Below the pieces are notes generated by a model, which saw only the letters and a program-made list of their open reading frames with translations, made no database searches and had not been told where the DNA came from. The translations under genes and the position numbers were made by a program. This document shows, one piece after another, positions 60,601 through 64,000 of a stretch of DNA of 64,000 nt (position 1 is its first letter; every line of letters begins with the position of its first letter). The stretch is from Dama dama (Eukaryota; Chordata; Mammalia; Artiodactyla; Cervidae): the NCBI RefSeq assembly GCF_033118175.1, contig NW_026870888.1, positions 248,001 through 312,000 of the forward strand. The letters run 5' to 3'.

Positions 60601-62068
60601 CTCACAGCCTTTGAAAACTCGAGAAGTCCGCGGAGATCAAGGCTTCCAAAGGAGACGATGCCTGACTCCTCTTGAAAATGGATAGGAGTCCCAGGATCCC
60701 TGTGGCACGTGGAAAGGGACCCTGGGTCTCCCGCGTCAAGTTGAGACGCGTCCCAATTGCCATGCCAAGACTCGAGGAGAATCCCGAGGTGTCCCTCGCA
60801 CCTAGGCAGGAGTCCTGACGTCGCTGAACAAACACGTGTCTGGAAGGGCCCTCCCCGTCGTAACTCGAGAATATTCCCCAGGTTCCGGCCGCAACTCGAG
60901 AAAAACCATGAGACTTCCCCCTCGCCGCGAGATGAGGCCCGATTCCCCTGCACTGCGTGCAGAACAGTTCCGTGTTCCACATCAAACGAGAAAGGAGCCT
61001 TGATTTCCTTGATGGCACTCTAGAGAAAAACCAAGATCACTGTCTCAAGTCTAGAGGGATCCTGAGGTCACTGGAGCAACACGAAAGGGCTCCGTGGACC
61101 CCAAATCAACTCGAGATGAGAGCTTAGTCCCTGGCTTCAACTCAAGAGGAATACCAACTTTCTACAAGCACCTCAAGAGGAGGCTTCTCTCAGCTACAAG
61201 TATGTGAGAGGGACCCTGAGTTTGTGGCCTCAAGTGGAATGGACACCGAGATGCTCTGACTCGAAGTAAGCCCGGATATCCCGGCAGTGAATTGAATACA
61301 GGCACGTCTTGCAATCCCAAGACGAAGGGATGTCTGAATCCCCTGTGGAGACCACAGAGAAAGACCTAATTTTCCGCCTCATTGCGACCGGAGGCCTCAC
61401 ATCCTTTGAAAACTCGAGAGGTCCGCTGAGATCAATGCTTCCAAAGGAGATGATGCCTGACTCCTCTTGAAAATGGATAGGAGTCCCAGGATCCCTGTGG
61501 CACGTGGAAAGGGACCCTGGGTCTCCCGCCTCACGTGGAGACGCGTCCCAATTGCCATGCCAAGACTCGAGGAGAATCCCGAGGTGTCCCTCGCACCTAG
61601 GCAGGAATCCTGGCGTCTCTGAACAAACACCTATTTGGAAGGGCCCTCCCCGTCGTAACTCGAGAATATACCCCAGGTTCCGGCCGCAAATCGAGAAAAA
61701 CCATGAGATTTCCACCTAGCCGCGAGTTGAGGCCCGATTCCCCTGCACTGCATGCAGAGCAATTCCGTGTTCCACATCAAACTTGAAAGGAGACTTGATT
61801 TCCTTGATGGCACTCCAGAGAAAACCCAAGATCACTGTCTCAAGTCTAGAGGGATCCTGAGGTCACTGGAGCAACAAGAAAGGGCGCCGTGGACGCCAAA
61901 TCAACTCGAGATGAGAGCTTAGGCCCTGGCTTCGACTCAAGAGGAATACCAACTTTCCATAAGCACCTCAAGAGGAGGCTTCTCTCAGCTACAGTTATGT
62001 GAGAGTGACCCTGAATTTGTGGCCTCAAGTGTAATGGACACCGAGATGCTCTGACTCGAAGTAAGGCC

Positions 62069-62864
62069 GGATATCCCTGCAGTGAATTGAATGCAGGCTC
62101 GTCTTGCATCTCCCAAGACGAAGGGATGTCTGAATCCCCTGTGGAGACGACAGAGAAAGACCTAGTCCTCCGCCTCATCGCGACCGGAGGCCTCACATCC
62201 TTTGAAAACTCGAGAGGTCTGCAGAGATCAATGCTTCCAAAGGAGACGATGCCTGACTCCTCTTGAAAATGGATAGGAGTCCCAGGATCCCTGTGGCACG
62301 TGGAAAGGGACCCTGGGTCTCCCACCTCACGTGGAGACGCGTCCCAATTGCCATGCCAAGACTCGAGGAGAATCCCGAGTTGTCCCTCGCACCTAGGCAG
62401 GAGTCCTGACGTCGCTGAACAAACACGTGTCTGGAAGGGGCCTCCCCGTCGTAACTCGAGAATATACCCCAGGTTCCGGTCGAAACTGGAGAAAAACCAT
62501 GAGACTTACCCCTCGCCGCGAGATGAGGCCCGATTCCCCTGCCCTGCGTGCAGAGCAATTCCGTATTCCACATCAAAAATGAAAGGAGCCTTGATTTCCT
62601 TGATGGTACTCCAGAGAAAACCCAAGATCACTGTCTCAAGTCTAGAGGGATCCTGAGGTCACTGTAGCAACATGAAAGGGCTCCGTGGACCCCAAATCAA
62701 CTCGAGATGAGAGCTTAGTCCCTGGCTTCGACTCAAGAGGAATACCAACTTTCCTCAAGCACCTCAAGAGGAGGCTTCTCTCAGCTACAGGTTTGTGAGA
62801 GGGCCCCTGAGTTTGTGGCCTCAAATGGAATGGACACCGAGATTCTCTGACTCGAAGTATGGCC
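62069..62864. repeat. Representative 796-bp satellite monomer
   Basis: This is a near-consensus unit, counted from GGATATCC to the base before the next one. Landmarks in order: EcoRV-like GATATC and PstI-like CTGCAG at the start; a GACGAAGGG block; a CpG-rich block typically reading GCGACCGGAGG; CTCGAGAGG followed in most units by the SacII-like word CCGCGG (here TCTGCAGAG); a stretch with CACGTG twice; MluI-like ACGCGT; a third CACGTG; GAATATACCCC; GCCGCGAG; GATTTCCTTGATGGC; XbaI-like TCTAGA; GGATCC; GAGATGAGAGCTTAG; and finally TTCTCTCAGCTACAG followed by a GT-rich word (here GTTATGT). No part stands out as foreign to the 31-bp ladder. A digest at the once-per-unit sites would give a ladder of about 0.8 kb. 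Confidence 0.93.
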
Positions 62865-64000
62865 GGATATCCCTGCAGTGAATTGAATGCAGGCTCGTCT
62901 TGCATCTCCCAAGACGAAGGGATGTCTGAATCCCCTGTGGAGACCACATAGAAAGACCTAATTCTCCACCTCATCACGAGCGGAGGCCTCACATTCTTTG
63001 AAAACTCGAGAGGTCCACGGAGATCAATGCTTCCAAAGGAGACGATGCCTGACTCCTCTTGAAAATGGATAGGAATCCCATGATCCCTGTGGCACGTGGA
63101 AAGGGACACTGGGTCTCCCGCCACAGGTGGAGACGCGTCCCAATTGCCATGCCAAGACTCGAGGAGAATCCCGAGGTGTCCCTTGCACCTAGGCAGGAGT
63201 CCTGACGTCGCTGAACAAACACGTGTCTGGAAGGGCCCTCCCCGTTGTAACTCGAGAATATACCCAAGGTTCCGGCCGCAACTCGAAAAAAACCATGAGA
63301 CTTCCCCCTCGCAGTGTGATGAGGCCCGATTCCCCTGCACTGCGTGCAGAGCAATTCCGCTTTCCACATCAAACGTGAAAGGAGCCTTGATTTCCTTGAT
63401 GGCACTCCAGAGAAAACCCAAGATCACTGTCTCTAGTCTAGAGGGATCCTGAGGTCACTGGAGCAACACGAAAGGGCTCCGTGGACCCCAAATCACCTCG
63501 AGATGAGAGCTTAGTCCCTGGCTTCGACTCAAGAGGAATAGCAACTTTCCACAAACACCTCAAGAGGAGGCTTCTCTCAGCTACAGGTATGTGAGAGGGA
63601 CCCTGAGTTTGTGGCCTGAAGTGAAATGGACACCGAGATGCTCTGACTCGAAGTAAGGCCGGATATCCCTGCAGTGAATTGAATGCAGGCTCGTCTTGCA
63701 TCTCCCAAGTCGAAGGGTTGTCTGAATCCCTTGTGGAGACGACAGAGAAAGACCGAGTTCTCCGCCTCATCGCGACCGGAGGCCTCATATCCTTTGAAAA
63801 TTCGAGAGGTCCGCTGAGATCAATACTTCCGAAGGAGACGATGCCTGACTCTTCTTGTAAATGGATAGGAGTCCCAGGATATCTGTGACACGTGGAAAGG
63901 GACACTGGATCTCCCGCGTCACGTTGAGACGCGTCTCAATTGCCATGCCAAGACTCGAGGAGAATCCCGAGGTGTCCCCCGCACCTAGACAGGAGTCCAG

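Larger units (their letters stand above)
1..64000. repeat. Tandem satellite array, ~796-bp unit, ruminant satellite I-like
   Basis: One landmark, GGATATCCCTGCAG or a close variant, occurs 81 times at a spacing of 792-797 bp with no interruption and always on the same strand. This is a head-to-tail array of about 80.5 units. The first and last units are partial (1-31 and 63661-64000), so neither array end is present. All length changes are small indels; the largest is a 4-bp loss near 14,199. Units carry degenerate 31-bp subrepeats. Known family: bovine 1.715, ovine/caprine satellite I and cervid satellite I share the 31-bp ancestry, and sheep/goat and muntjac units are near 0.8 kb. Inference: centromeric or pericentromeric heterochromatin of a pecoran ruminant. 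The array call is certain; the family call is strong; the species is open. The strand is arbitrary. Confidence 0.97.
52740..64000. repeat. Type A satellite block, units 68-81 (last partial)
   Basis: Unit starts are 53326, 54121, 54914, 55709, 56504, 57299, 58093, 58888, 59684, 60478, 61274, 62069, 62865 and 63661. Alleles are mostly type A (CTAGTCCTCC, GAAGTAAGGCC, CAATTGCC, AAACGTG). The left end holds a fresh one-unit duplication. The middle (56.4-60.5 kb) shows trimer-spaced variants: GAGGCCACTGTAGCAGCACG near 57,090 and 59,475, and GGTTAGAATTCCC at 57501, 59090 and 59886. GTGAGAGGACCC (one G lost) recurs near 56,435, 58,025 and 60,410. The final 340 bp are the start of an incomplete unit. 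Confidence 0.85.

Noticed and set aside
1..64000. More than two hundred open reading frames of 60-300 codons on both strands
   Set aside because: They recur every unit as near-copies, overlap in several frames, mostly begin at GTG or TTG rather than ATG (the common 118-codon plus frame starts at the GTG of CACGTGG), and have no recognisable domain. They are by-products of satellite sequence, not genes.
1..64000. CRISPR array suggested by regular 31-bp words
   Set aside because: The 31-bp elements are diverged subrepeats lying end to end inside a 796-bp unit, with no unique spacers and no cas genes.
1..64000. CENP-B-box-like words at 7 of 9 core bases in nearly every unit (CTTCGACTCAAGAGGAA on plus; GCCCGATTCCCCTGCAC read on minus)
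   Set aside because: About two 7-of-9 matches per 796-bp unit are expected by chance over both strands, so these carry no weight.
1..64000. Transposon, retrovirus or SINE insertion
   Set aside because: All unit spacings are 792-797 bp, leaving no room for an insertion, and no poly(A) tail, terminal repeat or target duplication is seen.
1..64000. Primate alpha satellite or rodent satellite
   Set aside because: There is no 171-bp or 234-bp periodicity. The unit is about 796 bp with 31-bp subrepeats and is much more CpG-rich.
1..64000. rRNA intergenic spacer or other gene-linked tandem repeat
   Set aside because: No rRNA or other conserved gene sequence is present, and the repeat fills the whole window without a longer gene-bearing period.
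1..64000. Exact species assignment (sheep, goat, deer or muntjac)
   Set aside because: Unit length and 31-bp structure point to ruminant satellite I, but several lineages have units near 0.8 kb. A database comparison would be needed and was not possible.

Overview
The whole 64 kb window is one uninterrupted tandem satellite array. A unit of about 796 bp repeats head to tail in one orientation. I located the same landmark (the EcoRV/PstI-like word GGATATCCCTGCAG or a close variant) 81 times, from 32 to 63661. The 80 spacings are 796 bp (41 times), 795 (27), 794 (5), 793 (4), 797 (2) and 792 (1), with a mean near 795.4. Both window edges cut through a unit, so the array extends beyond 64 kb. 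I see no unique sequence, transposon insertion, inverted unit, RNA gene or credible protein-coding gene.

The unit itself is built from degenerate subrepeats of 31 bp, which show as a ladder of CTCGAG/CTCAAG/CTCGAA-like words at 31-bp steps. A unit of about 0.8 kb made of 31-bp subrepeats is the known architecture of the pecoran ruminant centromeric satellite I superfamily (bovine 1.715, sheep/goat satellite I, cervid satellite I). I therefore infer pericentromeric or centromeric DNA of a ruminant (deer or bovid). I cannot name the species from the sequence alone. The unit is CpG-rich for mammalian DNA, with about 40 CpG per unit by my count of a consensus.

Layout by variant content: 1-15.1 kb is type A. 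15.1-23.3 kb is type C, marked by CCTCACGTGGA where others have CCTCAAGTGGA. 23.3-28.3 kb is type B, marked by CAATGGCCATG, AAACATGAAAGG, GAGAACACCC, GCTTCGTCCC and GAAGGAAGGCC. 28.3-35 kb is mixed. 35-39.2 kb holds two copies of a trimeric higher-order segment with period 2387 bp. 39.2-43.2 kb is mixed, with one B-type unit. 43.2-47.1 kb is type A. 47.2-52.7 kb is a second B block. 52.7-64 kb is type A, with a recent single-unit duplication at 53.1-54.7 kb and trimer-spaced variants at 57-60 kb. Copies of particular variants at 1, 2, 3, 5, 6 and 9 unit spacings show a mosaic made by unequal exchange and conversion.

The main leads are: clustered breakpoints between subfamily blocks in one interval of the unit; a recurrent three-unit periodicity; three CACGTG E-boxes per unit in 31-bp register; a strong 5' splice-site word (CAG|GTATGT) just after a pyrimidine-rich CAG in most units; and near-unit-length open frames that look like genes but are not.
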